This document shows, one piece after another, positions 1 through 8,786 of a stretch of DNA of 64,000 bases. The position numbers and the translations under genes are program-made. The DNA lies in the NCBI GenBank assembly GCA_050249835.1, contig JBFWPT010000003.1, positions 62,001-126,000 of the forward strand. The letters are read 5' to 3'. The stretch comes from Miltoncostaea sp050249835. GTDB taxonomy: Bacteria > Actinomycetota > Thermoleophilia > Miltoncostaeales > Miltoncostaeaceae. Each line of letters opens with the position of its first letter. The stretch's first letter is position 1. The notes under the pieces were generated by a model. It searched no databases. It saw nothing but the letters and a program-made list of their open reading frames with translations, and had not been told where the DNA came from.

Positions 1-1
1 G

Positions 2-664
2 GGCTGCGGGAAGTCGACGTTCATCCGGGTGCTCAACCGCATGCACGAGCTGGTGCCGTCCGCGTCGGTGGACGGCGAGGTGCTGCTGCGCGGCCGCGAC
101 ATCTACGGCCGCCGCGCCGACCCGGTGGCGATCCGGCGCTCGATCGGGATGGTCTTCCAGCGCCCGAACCCCTTCCCGACGAAGTCGATCGCGGACAACG
201 TCCTGTCCGGGCCGCGCTACACGCGGATGGGGCTGCGGCGCGACGCCCGCGACGCGCTGCTGGAGCGCACCCTGCGCGGGGCCGGGTTGTGGGACGAGGT
301 CAAGAACCGGCTGTCCGCCCCCGCCGGGGGCCTCTCGGGCGGCCAGCAGCAGCGCCTCTGCATCGCCCGGGCGCTGGCGGTGGAGCCCGACGTGCTGCTC
401 ATGGACGAGCCCTGCTCGGCGCTCGACCCGCAGTCCACGCTCCGCGTGGAGGAGCTGATCGGCGAGCTGCGCGCGCGCCTGGCGATCGTGATCGTGACCC
501 ACAACATGCAGCAGGCGGCGCGTGTCTCCGACCGGACCGCGTTCTTCACCATCCGCGAGGAGGGCGAGCCCGGCCGGCTCGTGGAGGTCGGCCCGACCGA
601 CGTCATCTTCAGCACGCCGGCCGACCCGAGCACCGAGGCGTACGTCTCCGGCCGCTTCGGCTGA
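2..664 (+). CDS. pstB: phosphate ABC transporter ATP-binding protein PstB (5' truncated)
   Basis: ATPase subunit of the high-affinity phosphate importer PstSCAB, at the cytoplasmic membrane face. The gene enters from outside the window: frame 2 opens directly in the Walker A (GCGKST), followed by the PstB-typical FIRVLNRMHELVP. The Q-loop region (GMVFQRPNPFP), the signature LSGGQQQRLCIARAL, Walker B (VLLMDEPCSALDP) and the switch histidine (VTHNMQQA) are all visible, and the C-terminus is complete (ends SGRFG). The NPFP after the Q-loop glutamine is characteristic of PstB among ABC ATPases. The rest of the pst operon should lie to the left. A phoU-like gene occurs far away at 40050. Confidence 0.95.
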   Translation, partial: GCGKSTFIRVLNRMHELVPSASVDGEVLLRGRDIYGRRADPVAIRRSIGMVFQRPNPFPTKSIADNVLSGPRYTRMGLRRDARDALLERTLRGAGLWDEVKNRLSAPAGGLSGGQQQRLCIARALAVEPDVLLMDEPCSALDPQSTLRVEELIGELRARLAIVIVTHNMQQAARVSDRTAFFTIREEGEPGRLVEVGPTDVIFSTPADPSTEAYVSGRFG

Positions 665-702
665 CTCCGCCGCGTAGGCTGCCCGCCGGAAGGAGGGGTG
701 GA

Positions 703-2403
703 GTGGCGGACGACGCGCGGGCACAGGGCGGGACGGAGCAGAAGGGGGAGAGCTGGTTCCCCCTGGTCATCCTGGGCGCCGCCCAGTTCGTGATGGTGCT
801 CGACACGAGCGTCATGAACGTGTCGATCAGCCAGATCGTCGACGACCTCGACACCACCATCCAGGGCGTCCAGCTCGCGATCACGGCCTACACGCTGGTG
901 ATGGCGGCGTTCATGCTGCTCGGCGCCAAGCTGGGGGACGTCTGGGGCCGCGACCGCGCGTTCGCCATCGGCCTCGCCGTCTACGGGGTGGGCTCCCTCA
1001 CCACCGCCTTCTCGCCGAACCTGGGCGTCCTCCTGTTCGGGTGGTCGCTGATCGAGGGCCTCGGTGCCGTGTTGGTCATCCCGGCGATCGCCGCCCTCGT
1101 CGCGGCCAACTACTCGGGGCGCCGGCGGGCCCTGGCGTTCGGCCTCATCGGCGGCATCGCGGCCGTCGCCGTCGCCGCGGGGCCGCTCATCGGCGGGTGG
1201 GTCACCTCCAACCTGAGCTGGCGCTACGTCTTCGCCGCCGAGACCGTCGTCGTGATCGGCATCCTCGCGGTGCGGCGCAAGATGCGCAGCGCGCCGCCGC
1301 CCGCCCGCCGGCCGAAGCTCGACGGGGTGGGCGCCGCCCTCTCGGCCATCGGGCTCGCGCTCGTCGTCTACGCGATCCTGCGCAGCAGCGAGTGGGGCTG
1401 GGTGCGCCCCAAGGACCCGCCGGTGATCGGCGACCACGAGATCACCCCGTTCGGCTTCGCCCCCACGCTCTGGCTGATCCTCGCGGGGCTGGCCGTGCTC
1501 GCCGCCTTCGCCTGGTGGCTCGGCCGCCGGGAGCGGCGCGGCCAGGATCCCCTGCTCGATCTCGCGCTCCTGCGGATCGTGCCGTTGCGCGCGGGCCTGC
1601 AGATGCTGCTGTCCCAGCAGCTCCTGCTGATGGGGACCTTCTTCGTCCTCCCCGTGTACCTGCAGGTGGTGCTCGGCTTCGATGCCTTCGAGACCGGCGT
1701 CCGGCTGCTGCCCCTGTCGGTCGGGATGCTCATCGCGGCGCTGTCCGGGCCGCGGATCGCCGAGAAGACGTCCCCCCGCCTGGTGGTGCGCTGCGGCCTC
1801 GGGGCTGTCGCGATCTCCTCGCTGATGCTGCTCGGCACCGTGGACGTCGAGCTCGACGCCCCGGCCCTGCGGGTGGCCCTCGCGGTGTTCGGCGTCGGGG
1901 CGGGCCTGCTGGCCTCGCAGCTCGGGAACGTGATCATGTCCTCGGTCGACCCGTCGCGCGGCAGCGAGGCCGGTGGGCTCCAGGGCACCGCCCAGAACCT
2001 CGGGGCGTCGCTGGGCACCGCGCTCGTCGGCGCCGTGCTCCTGATCGGCCTCTCCGGGGGCTTCCAGGAGCGCCTGCTCGAGGCCCCGGGGGTGTCGGCG
2101 GAGACACGCGAGCAGGTCGCGGACGCCACGGCCTCCGGCATCGACATCATCCCGGTCGACCAGGCCGAGCAGGCCCTCCGTGACGCCGGCGTCAGCGCGG
2201 ACGAGTCGGCGGCGATCGCGGACGCCTACGGGCAGGCGCAGGTGGACGGCCTGGAGGACGCGTTCCTGATCGTGGCCCTGCTGGCGATCGCCGCGTTCTG
2301 GTTCACGCGCCACATCCCGTCCCGGCCGATGGTGCAGCCCGACGCCGCGTCCGGCGATCCGGACGCGGCGGGCCCGCCGGACCTCAGCGCCGGCGGTCGA
2401 TGA
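703..2403 (+). CDS. DHA2-type MFS transporter (EmrB/QacA-like drug exporter)
   Basis: Proton-driven efflux permease of the inner membrane, 566 aa, with about 14 hydrophobic segments. The first helix reads FVMVLDTSVMNVSISQIVDDL, the motif D1 region of the DHA2 family, followed by LGAKLGDVWGRDRAF, which is motif A. GTG at 703 was chosen because AAGGAGGGG lies at 690-698, and the frame upstream of it runs through pstB without homology. The C-terminal 75 residues form a loop containing ASGIDIIPVDQAEQAL between the last helices. The 3' end overlaps the convergent LuxR gene by 20 bp. Substrate cannot be told from sequence. Confidence 0.9.
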   Translation: MADDARAQGGTEQKGESWFPLVILGAAQFVMVLDTSVMNVSISQIVDDLDTTIQGVQLAITAYTLVMAAFMLLGAKLGDVWGRDRAFAIGLAVYGVGSLTTAFSPNLGVLLFGWSLIEGLGAVLVIPAIAALVAANYSGRRRALAFGLIGGIAAVAVAAGPLIGGWVTSNLSWRYVFAAETVVVIGILAVRRKMRSAPPPARRPKLDGVGAALSAIGLALVVYAILRSSEWGWVRPKDPPVIGDHEITPFGFAPTLWLILAGLAVLAAFAWWLGRRERRGQDPLLDLALLRIVPLRAGLQMLLSQQLLLMGTFFVLPVYLQVVLGFDAFETGVRLLPLSVGMLIAALSGPRIAEKTSPRLVVRCGLGAVAISSLMLLGTVDVELDAPALRVALAVFGVGAGLLASQLGNVIMSSVDPSRGSEAGGLQGTAQNLGASLGTALVGAVLLIGLSGGFQERLLEAPGVSAETREQVADATASGIDIIPVDQAEQALRDAGVSADESAAIADAYGQAQVDGLEDAFLIVALLAIAAFWFTRHIPSRPMVQPDAASGDPDAAGPPDLSAGGR

Positions 2404-4688
2404 GCCCGAGGGCCCGGGCCCGCGCGACGGCGTCGGAGCGGGAGGACACGCCGAGCTTGCGGTAGGCCGAGAGGGCCTGGCTCTTGATCGTGAAGCGGGA
2501 CAGGTGCATGCGGTCGCCGATCTCCCGGAACGAGAGGTGGGTCGGCAGGAAGTCCAGCACCCGGAGCTCGGCGGTGGTCAGGGCCCCGGGCTCCCAGCGG
2601 CCGCCGCCGCCGAGCCCCTCGACCGCCGCGCGCGACTCCTCGAACTCCGTCCTCAGCAGCGGGGAGTCGGGCACGCGCTCCTGCATCTCCGCGGCCTCGT
2701 CGATCAGCGTCGCCGCCGCCGTGTCCTCCCCGATGCGGATCGCGGCCCGGGCGAGCAGGATAGCGGCTCGTGAGTCCGTACCACGGGATGATCTCCGCGT
2801 TGTGCTGCAGGAGCGCCCGCGCCTGGCTCATCCGCGCGCGCACCGCCGCGGGGTCGCGGTCGCCCGCCGCCAGCAGCGCCTGGACGGCCCGCAGCAGGCC
2901 GGTGGACGAGTAGGAGTCGAGGTGGGCCGTCACGATGACGGCGTCGGCGCGGTCCGCCCGCCGGACGGCCCCGTCGCGGTCCCCGCCCAGCAGGCGCAGC
3001 ACGGCCTCCCAGGTCTGCGTGAGCATGTAGACCGTGGGCAGGGCCGGGCCGCTGCGCTCGGCGGCCTCGCGCAGCCAGGCGCGCGCGGCGCCCTCGTCGC
3101 CCAGCAGGTGGGCGGCCACCCCGCGCAGCATCGCCGCGAGCGACCGCCAGGGGCTCGTGTCGTCGTCCGTGTCGTACGCCGTCCCGGCGTCCCGCGCCAG
3201 CCCGGCGACGCCGTCCTCGCCGATCACGGCCTCGAGCAGCGCGATGGCGCTCGCGACGCTCGCGGGGCCGCCCGGCAGGGGGCCCTCGTGGCCCGCGGCT
3301 CCGGCGACGCGCGCCCAGTGGGCGACCAGGTGGCTCGAGTCGTCGACGCACGACCACGCGGAGGCCAGCGCCAGCGGCGTGCGGCGGCGCACCTCGTCGG
3401 CAGGGAAGGCGCGGACCATCTCGCGCAGGGTCGCCAGGTGCCCCGACGTCTGCAGGGCGGGCACCGACCGCCAGACGAGGTCCGCGGCCTCGTCCACCAT
3501 GCGGCCCGCCAGCAGGTGATGGACCGCCCGCAGGTGGTCGCCCTGGCCGAGCGCCCACGCCGCGGCGCGGCCCTGGAGGACGGGCACGAGGTCCGGCTCC
3601 CGCCGCCCGAGCTCGGCCCGGAGCATCTCGGAGAACAGGTGGTGATGGCGGAAGCGGTCGGCCTGGGCGTCGCTCTGGATGACGAAGTGGTTGCCCGCCG
3701 AGATGGCCCGGAGGTCGCCGGACGTCACCTCCTCGCCGAGGACCGCGGTGCAGGCGGACGGCGTCAGCACGTCGAGCACCGACGTGCGCGTCAGCACGGT
3801 GAGCTGGGCGGGCGGGGTGCGGCGCAGCACCTCCTCCGCGAAGTAGTCCGCGATGTCGCGGTCGCCGCCGCTGATCCGCGCGACCGCGGCCGCCGGGTCG
3901 GGCTCGCGCCGGGCGGCCATGCCGGCGAGGACGATCCCCGCGGCCCACCCCTCCGTGCGCTCGAGCAGCCGCTCCAGGGCGGCGTCCCCGACGGCGATCC
4001 CGAGGCCGTCGAGTACGACCCGCACCTCCGCGGCGTCCATCGCGAGGTCGTCCTCGTGGATCTCCAGGAGCCGGCGCGAGGCGCGCACGGCGGCGAGGGG
4101 CAGCCCGGGGGACGTGCGGCCCGACAGCACCAGGCGGGCGCCGGCGGGGAGGTTGCGGGCGAGAACCTCCAGGGTCTCGCGCTGATGGGGCCGGTCCAGC
4201 ACCCCGGCGTCGTCCACGACGAGCGTGAAGGGGTGCGCGGCCCGCTCCAGGACGTGCCCGATGCGCGGCAGGACCCGGGTGGAGATGCGCGTGTCGAATC
4301 GCCGCGCCAGGTCGTCGAGGCCGGGGTCCTCCACGCCCACCGCGCGGAGTGCCCCCAGCACGTCCCGGAGGAGGACGGCGGGCTCCTCGTGGGCCCGCTG
4401 GGCGTGGAGCCAGGCGAGGGGGACGCGGGAGCGGGAGGCCCACTGGGCGAGGAGCGTCGTCTTGCCGTAGCCGCCCGGCGCCGCCACGACGATGACGTTC
4501 ACGTCGGGATCGGCGTCGAGGCGCGCGAGCACCGCCGACCGCGTCACCAGGCCACGGCCCAGGACCGGCGGGACGAAGCCGGCGGCCCGCGCGGGGCCGG
4601 GCCGGGCCGGCAGGGCGCGCAGCGCGCCACGCCGACGGGAGGCCCCGTCCGGGTCCGTGTCCCCTGCCTGATGTCCGGTTGGCGTCAT
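2384..4688 (-). pseudogene. LuxR/MalT-type (LAL) regulator, frameshifted near 2761
   Basis: Large ATP-binding LuxR regulator. From ATG 4688 it reads FVPPVLGRGLVTRSAVLARL and then the Walker A APGGYGKTTLLAQW (about residues 75-88), followed by a TPR-like helical middle. The frame is lost after PWYGLTSR near 2761. The other frame continues at once with ILLARAAIRIGED and runs to the C-terminal HTH (LTTAELRVLDFLPTHLSFREIGDRMHLSRFTIKSQALSAYRKLGV), stopping at 2384. Removing one base at about 2761 restores a full-length family member of about 767 aa. As this is a gapped draft, a sequencing or assembly indel is as likely as a true pseudogene. It converges on the MFS exporter. Confidence 0.8.
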
Positions 4689-4774
4689 GCGCGGCGTCTC
4701 CGTCCGCCCACCCCAGGCGCGACACCGTCACGCTAGGGACGTCCACCCCCCCGGTCAATCGGCAGGGCCCCGTG

Positions 4775-4796
4775 GTTCGTCCGATGGGGAGGATGG
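4775..4796 (+). promoter_or_regulatory. shared upstream motif, copy 1 (candidate ECF-type promoter)
   Basis: GTTCGTCC-N3-GGGG-A-GGATGG lies 32 nt before the GTG of the gene at 4828. It matches the copies at 5715-5736 (minus) and 5750-5772 (plus). All three precede short genes of the same locus. The spacing of two short conserved blocks resembles the -35/-10 elements of an alternative sigma factor; the sigma itself is unknown. Confidence 0.5.
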
Positions 4797-4827
4797 CGGC
4801 CCGGCCCGCCGCTGGTTCGATCGTCGC

Positions 4828-5169
4828 GTGGCGGGCGTGGACGAGGAGGCGGGGCGGTCACTGCGGCGGCTCGCGTCGGGCCGGCCGGACGCCGTGGCCG
4901 ACGTGCTGCACATGGACCCGGACGGCGAGGGCGTCACCTCGCTCGCGCGCAGCACCGCCGGGCTCGTGAGCCTGGCGGCGGTGATCGCGGTGGACGGGCC
5001 GCCGGCGGAGCTGCGCGCCCAGGTGGACGCCGCGCTCCGCGCGGGCGCCGACGCGGAGGACATCGTGAGCGTCCTCGTCGCCGTGGCCCCTCACGTGGGG
5101 GCCTCGCGGATCGTGTCCGCGGCGCCGGCGATCCTCCGCGCCCTGGAGGAGGGCCCGGCGGGCCGCTGA
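4828..5169 (+). CDS. carboxymuconolactone decarboxylase-like (CMD/AhpD fold) protein 1
   Basis: Small all-helical protein (113 aa). AALRAGADAEDIVSVLVAVAPHVGASRIVSAAPAI matches the core helices of the CMD fold. The CxxC of AhpD-type peroxidase partners is absent, so a redox role through cysteines is unlikely. The start is GTG 4828; a second GTG at 4837 is possible, and no clear SD is present. A paralogue of the same length lies at 5854-6195 with the same kind of upstream motif. It converges with the DUF7144 gene across a 12-bp-stem terminator. Function unknown. Confidence 0.75.
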   Translation: MAGVDEEAGRSLRRLASGRPDAVADVLHMDPDGEGVTSLARSTAGLVSLAAVIAVDGPPAELRAQVDAALRAGADAEDIVSVLVAVAPHVGASRIVSAAPAILRALEEGPAGR

Positions 5170-5178
5170 TCCCGCGGG

Positions 5179-5208
5179 CGCCCGTCCCGGGCGCTGCCGG
5201 GACGGGCG
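5179..5208. terminator. bidirectional hairpin between convergent genes
   Basis: CGCCCGTCCCGG / CCGGGACGGGCG, a perfect 12-bp stem with a 6-nt loop (GCGCTG), lies in the 55-bp gap between the stops of the CMD-like gene (+) and the DUF7144 gene (-). No U-tract, as usual at this GC. Confidence 0.7.
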
Positions 5209-5224
5209 GCCGTGGGGGCCCGGA

Positions 5225-5638
5225 TCAGGCGAAGTCCAGCTTGGACTCCTGCCAGCGAGCGGTGAGCGCGAAGAGCACGAACACGTTCAGCGCGATCGTC
5301 ACGATGCTCCACAGCGGGTACGCCGGGAAGAAGGCGAACTGCCCGATGAGGTTGACGAAGACGACGACGATCGCGAACCAGCGGGCCCAGCTACGCCCGC
5401 TGAACAGCCCCATGCCCGCGAGGATCAGCAGGACCCCCCACGCCAGGAGCCACCAGCCCCACGTGGTCCAGTCGGTGCTCACGAGGAGGCCGGTGTCGGT
5501 GACGAGGTAGACCTCGTCCTTGAACAGGGCCGCCAGGCCCTGGATCGCGCTGATGGAACCGACGAGGACGAGCATCAGCCCGGCGAACATGATCCAGCCG
5601 GCCCACGCTCCGCCCCCTGATCGGTCTTTGGTCGTCAT
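5225..5638 (-). CDS. DUF7144-type four-helix membrane protein
   Basis: 137-aa integral membrane protein with four hydrophobic segments: WAGWIMFAGLMLVLVGSISAI, TWGWWLLAWGVLLILAGMGLF, WARWFAIVVVFVNLIGQFAFF and LWSIVTIALNVFVLFALTA. The WGWxxLxxGVL, GRxWAR and YPLWSI pattern is that of DUF7144 proteins, which are common in actinobacteria and have no known function. ATG 5638 follows a GGGGG stretch. The 5' region holds a minus-strand copy of the motif found before both CMD-like genes, back to back with the plus-strand copy, so co-regulation of the three genes is likely. Confidence 0.85.
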   Translation of the reverse strand: MTTKDRSGGGAWAGWIMFAGLMLVLVGSISAIQGLAALFKDEVYLVTDTGLLVSTDWTTWGWWLLAWGVLLILAGMGLFSGRSWARWFAIVVVFVNLIGQFAFFPAYPLWSIVTIALNVFVLFALTARWQESKLDFA

Positions 5639-5714
5639 GGAGTGGGAACCCCCTTGTCGTCCGGCGCCGGCGGCCGCCGGCCTGCCCCGATCCCACCGCC
5701 GGTGCCGGACGGGG

Positions 5715-5736
5715 GCATCGTCCCTCCGGGATGAAC
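5715..5736 (-). promoter_or_regulatory. shared upstream motif, copy 2 (minus strand)
   Basis: Read on the minus strand: GTTCATCCC-GGA-GGG-A-CGATG. It lies 77 nt before ATG 5638 of the DUF7144 gene and only 13 nt from the divergent plus-strand copy at 5750. Confidence 0.5.
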
Positions 5737-5749
5737 GGGCGGTGGACGG

Positions 5750-5772
5750 GTTTCGTCCCATCGGGGCGATGG
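5750..5772 (+). promoter_or_regulatory. shared upstream motif, copy 3
   Basis: GTTTCGTCCC-ATC-GGGG-CGATGG, containing the inverted repeat CCATCG-GGG-CGATGG (5758-5772). It lies 82 nt before the proposed start of the second CMD-like gene. Confidence 0.5.
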
Positions 5773-5853
5773 AGCGGCCCCTGCGCGCTGGTTCGCTGGC
5801 GGGGCATCGCCGGCGCCGCGCGCCGGCCCGGGGAGGGGGACGAGACGCCGCCG

Positions 5854-6195
5854 CTGACCGAGGAGACCGTGAGGACGCTCCAGGGGCTCGCCGCCGGGCA
5901 GCGGGCCGTGGTCGGCGGGCTGCTCGGCCTGACCCCGGGGGCCGGCGAGGAGGAGGCGCTCGACGCGCGCACGCGGGCCCTCGTGGGCGTCGCGGCGCTC
6001 GTCGCGGTCAACGGCGCCGGGCCGGAGCACCGCACGCAGGTGGAGGCGGCGCTCGGGGCGGGCGCCACGGCCGAGGAGATCGTCGGCGTCCTGGTGGCGG
6101 TGGCGCCACATGTCGGGACGTCCCGGGTGGTCGCGGCGTCGGCCGCCATCGCGGACGCGCTCGGGGTGGACGCCCCTCAGGGACCGGTGCGGTAG
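5854..6195 (+). CDS. carboxymuconolactone decarboxylase-like (CMD/AhpD fold) protein 2
   Basis: Paralogue of the protein at 4828. EAALGAGATAEEIVGVLVAVAPHVGTSRVVAASAAIADAL aligns residue by residue with its partner and also lacks CxxC. No ATG or GTG lies between the upstream motif (ending 5772) and the conserved N-terminus (LTEETVRTLQGLAAG), other than GTG 5869, which would cut into it. CTG 5854, about 15 nt after GGGGAGGGGG, gives 113 aa, exactly the length of the paralogue. ATG 5731 is in frame but lies upstream of the motif. The start is therefore tentative. The 3' end overlaps tdk by 19 bp. Confidence 0.7.
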   Translation: MTEETVRTLQGLAAGQRAVVGGLLGLTPGAGEEEALDARTRALVGVAALVAVNGAGPEHRTQVEAALGAGATAEEIVGVLVAVAPHVGTSRVVAASAAIADALGVDAPQGPVR

Positions 6196-6749
6196 CACCC
6201 CCGGCAGCGCGCCTCGTAGCGCTCGCCGTTGCCGATCTCGACCGCGGGGCCCGACTCGCTCGCCGGGCTGCCGTCCGCCTCGATGCGCTGGGAGAGGGTG
6301 GCCGGGCCGCCGCACTGCAGGCACACCGCCTGGAGCTTGTCCGCGAACTCCGCCCGCGCCAGCAGCACCTGCATCACCGGCCACGGGCGCCGGCGGTAGT
6401 CCATGTCGAGCCCGGAGCAGACCACCCGCAGGCCCCGGTCGGTGAGGTGGTCGACGACGTCCACGACCTCCTCCGGGAAGAACTGGACCTCGTCGAACCC
6501 GACGACGTCGGCGTCGATGTCGCGCACCGGGCCCAGGTCGGCGACGCGCTGCCCCGCCATGCGGACCCCGGCGTGGCTGACGAGCTCGTCCGGCCCGTGG
6601 CGGGTGTCGACCGCGGGGCGCAGCAGCTCGACGCGCTGGCGGGCGATGGTGGCCCGCGTGAGGCGGCGCATCAGCTCCTCGGACTTGCCCGAGAACATGG
6701 GCCCGCAGACCACCTCGAGCCAGCCGCCGTGCCGGGGGACGATCTGCAT
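6177..6749 (-). CDS. tdk: thymidine kinase
   Basis: Type II thymidine kinase of the salvage pathway (thymidine + ATP to dTMP), cytosolic, 190 aa, a usual length. The P-loop GPMFSGKS sits at residues 16-23; Walker B DEVQFF at about 90; the lasso region follows CSGLDMDYRRRPW. A structural zinc site is formed by VCLQCGG and CRGCYR near the C-terminus. ATG 6749 gives the normal short N-terminus before WLEVVCGPMFSGK. It is monocistronic between prpE and the CMD-like gene. Confidence 0.96.
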   Translation of the reverse strand: MQIVPRHGGWLEVVCGPMFSGKSEELMRRLTRATIARQRVELLRPAVDTRHGPDELVSHAGVRMAGQRVADLGPVRDIDADVVGFDEVQFFPEEVVDVVDHLTDRGLRVVCSGLDMDYRRRPWPVMQVLLARAEFADKLQAVCLQCGGPATLSQRIEADGSPASESGPAVEIGNGERYEARCRGCYRTGP

Positions 6750-6795
6750 CCCCCCAAGCCTACGGACGCCCGCGGACGGGCCCCTGACGGACCTG

Positions 6796-8706
6796 TCAGG
6801 TGGTGGGGGGCGGGGCCTCCGGGCGTCCCATGTCGGCGAGCACGGCGCGCACGTCGTCGAGCACGGTGGCGTCCTCGATCGTGGGCGGCACCCGCCACTC
6901 CTGGCCGTCGCCCATGCGCCGGATGGTCCCGCGCAGCACCTTGCCGGAGCGGGTCTTGGGCAGCGCCCGCAGGGTGCGCGCCTCGCGGAAGGAGGCCACC
7001 GGACCGATCTCCTCGCGGATGCGGGCGACGAGCTCCGCGGCGACCTCGCCGTCGGGGCGATCCACGCCGGCCTTCAGCACCACGAAGCCCACCGGCACCT
7101 GCCCCTTGAGCTCGTCGGCGAGGCCGACGACGGCGCACTCGGCCACGTCGGGATGGCCGGCGAGCACCTCCTCCATCGCCCCGGTGGAGAGCCGGTGGCC
7201 GGCCGTGTTGATGACGTCGTCGATGCGGCTCATCACGTAGAGGTAGCCGTCCTCGTCCACGTAGCCGGCGTCGCCGCTGAGGTAGTGGCCGGGGAAGCGC
7301 GACAGGTAGGCCTCGATCCAGCGGTCGTCCGCGTTCCAGAGGGTCGGGGCGCAGCCCGGCGGCAGCGGGAGCTCCAGGCAGATCGCGCCGATCTCGCCGG
7401 CGGGCAGGGCGCGGCCGTCCTCGTCGAGCACCGCGACGGAGTAGCCGGGCACGGGCCGGGCGGGCGAGCCGGGCTTGACCGGCAGGGCCTCGATGCCGAG
7501 GCAGTTGGCCGCGACCGGCCAGCCGGTCTCGGTCTGCCACCAGTGGTCGATGACCGGGACGCCGAGCATCCGCTCCGACCAGCCGAGGGTGTCCGGGTCG
7601 CAGCGCTCGCCCGCCAGGAACAGGGCGCGCAGCCGGCTCGTGTCGTGCTCCCGGGCGAGGGCGCCCTCCGGGTCGACGCGCTTGATGCCCCGGATCGCGG
7701 TGGGGGCGGTGAACATGACGTCGACGCCGTGGTCCGCGCAGACGCGCCAGAACGCCCCGGCGTCGGGCGTCCCCACCGGCTTACCCTCGTAGAGGATGCT
7801 GGTGCAGCCGGCGAGCAGGGGCCCGTAGGCGATGTACGAGTGGCCGACGACCCAGCCGATGTCCGACGCGGCCCAGTAGACGTCGCCCGCGTTCGCGCCG
7901 AAGACGTTGCCCATCGACCAGAGCAGCGCGACCGCGTGCCCGCCGGTGTCGCGGACGATGCCCTTGGGGAGGCCGGTCGTGCCGGAGGTGTAGAGGACGT
8001 AGAGCGGGTCGGTGGCCTCGACCATCACCGGCGCGGCGGGCTCCGCGCCGTCGAGCGCCGCGTCCCAGGTGAGGTCCCGCTCCCGGGTGAGCGCGGCCTC
8101 GTGCTCCGGGCGCTGCAGGACGACGCACGGCGGCGCCTCACCGCCGGCGATCTCGAGGGCCCGGTCGAGCAGGGGGACGTACTCGACGATCCTCGTGGGC
8201 TCGATGCCGCAGGAGGCGGTCACGATCAGCACGGGCTCGGAGTCGGTGATCCGCGACGCCAGCTCGTGGGCCGCGAAGCCGCCGAAGACGACCGAGTGGA
8301 CCGCCCCGAGCCGGGCGCAGGCGAGCATCGCCATGATCGCCTCGGGGACCATCGGCATGTAGATGACCACCCGGTCTCCCCGGCCGACGCCCAGGCGCGC
8401 GAAGGCCCCCGCCACCCGGGCGGTGGCGTCGGTGAGCTCGCGGTAGGTGAGGGTCCGCCCGGTGCCGGTGACCGGGCTGTCGTAGACCAGGGCCGCCTGG
8501 TCGCCGCGCCCGTCGCGGACGTGCCGGTCGAGGGCGTTGGCGCAGGTGTTGAGCCGCCCGCCCGGGAACCAGCGGAACAGCGGGTCGCGCGAGCGGTCGA
8601 GGCCCGCGTCGGGGAACCGATCCCAGTCGATCGCGCCGGCGGCGTCGAGCCAGAACCCCTCCGGGTCGGCCCTCCAGCGGTCGTAGGTCTCCTGGTACGC
8701 GCCCAT
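6796..8706 (-). CDS. prpE: propionyl-CoA / acetyl-CoA synthetase (PrpE-like)
   Basis: AMP-forming acyl-CoA synthetase, 636 aa, converting propionate (or acetate) plus CoA and ATP to acyl-CoA. The start ATG 8706 follows GGGGGGGCGACG and gives the family N-terminus MGAYQETYDRWRADPEGFW. Core motifs are present: YTSGTTGLPKG, WWQTETGW, SGDAGYVDEDGYLYVMSRIDDVINTAGHR and the catalytic C-terminal lysine in LPKTRSGKVLRG. WWQTETGWP and GIEALPVKPGS favour PrpE over Acs. Transcribed alone and divergent from selD. Confidence 0.92.
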   Translation of the reverse strand: MGAYQETYDRWRADPEGFWLDAAGAIDWDRFPDAGLDRSRDPLFRWFPGGRLNTCANALDRHVRDGRGDQAALVYDSPVTGTGRTLTYRELTDATARVAGAFARLGVGRGDRVVIYMPMVPEAIMAMLACARLGAVHSVVFGGFAAHELASRITDSEPVLIVTASCGIEPTRIVEYVPLLDRALEIAGGEAPPCVVLQRPEHEAALTRERDLTWDAALDGAEPAAPVMVEATDPLYVLYTSGTTGLPKGIVRDTGGHAVALLWSMGNVFGANAGDVYWAASDIGWVVGHSYIAYGPLLAGCTSILYEGKPVGTPDAGAFWRVCADHGVDVMFTAPTAIRGIKRVDPEGALAREHDTSRLRALFLAGERCDPDTLGWSERMLGVPVIDHWWQTETGWPVAANCLGIEALPVKPGSPARPVPGYSVAVLDEDGRALPAGEIGAICLELPLPPGCAPTLWNADDRWIEAYLSRFPGHYLSGDAGYVDEDGYLYVMSRIDDVINTAGHRLSTGAMEEVLAGHPDVAECAVVGLADELKGQVPVGFVVLKAGVDRPDGEVAAELVARIREEIGPVASFREARTLRALPKTRSGKVLRGTIRRMGDGQEWRVPPTIEDATVLDDVRAVLADMGRPEAPPPTT

Positions 8707-8786
8707 CGTCGCCCCCCCGGTCGCCCCGCGGCCCACCCTATGCGGGCCCGGCGAGGGCGGTCCAGGGCGGGGCATAGGATCGGGCG

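Noticed and set aside
217..2313. Long minus-strand open frame of 698 codons
   Set aside because: Arg/Gly/Pro/Asp-rich translation without family motifs, antisense to pstB and the MFS gene; an effect of high GC on the opposite strand.
2226..2383. Extension of the LuxR frame past 2384
   Set aside because: That frame is the shifted one; it overlaps the MFS C-terminus and has no homology, while the other frame contains the HTH.
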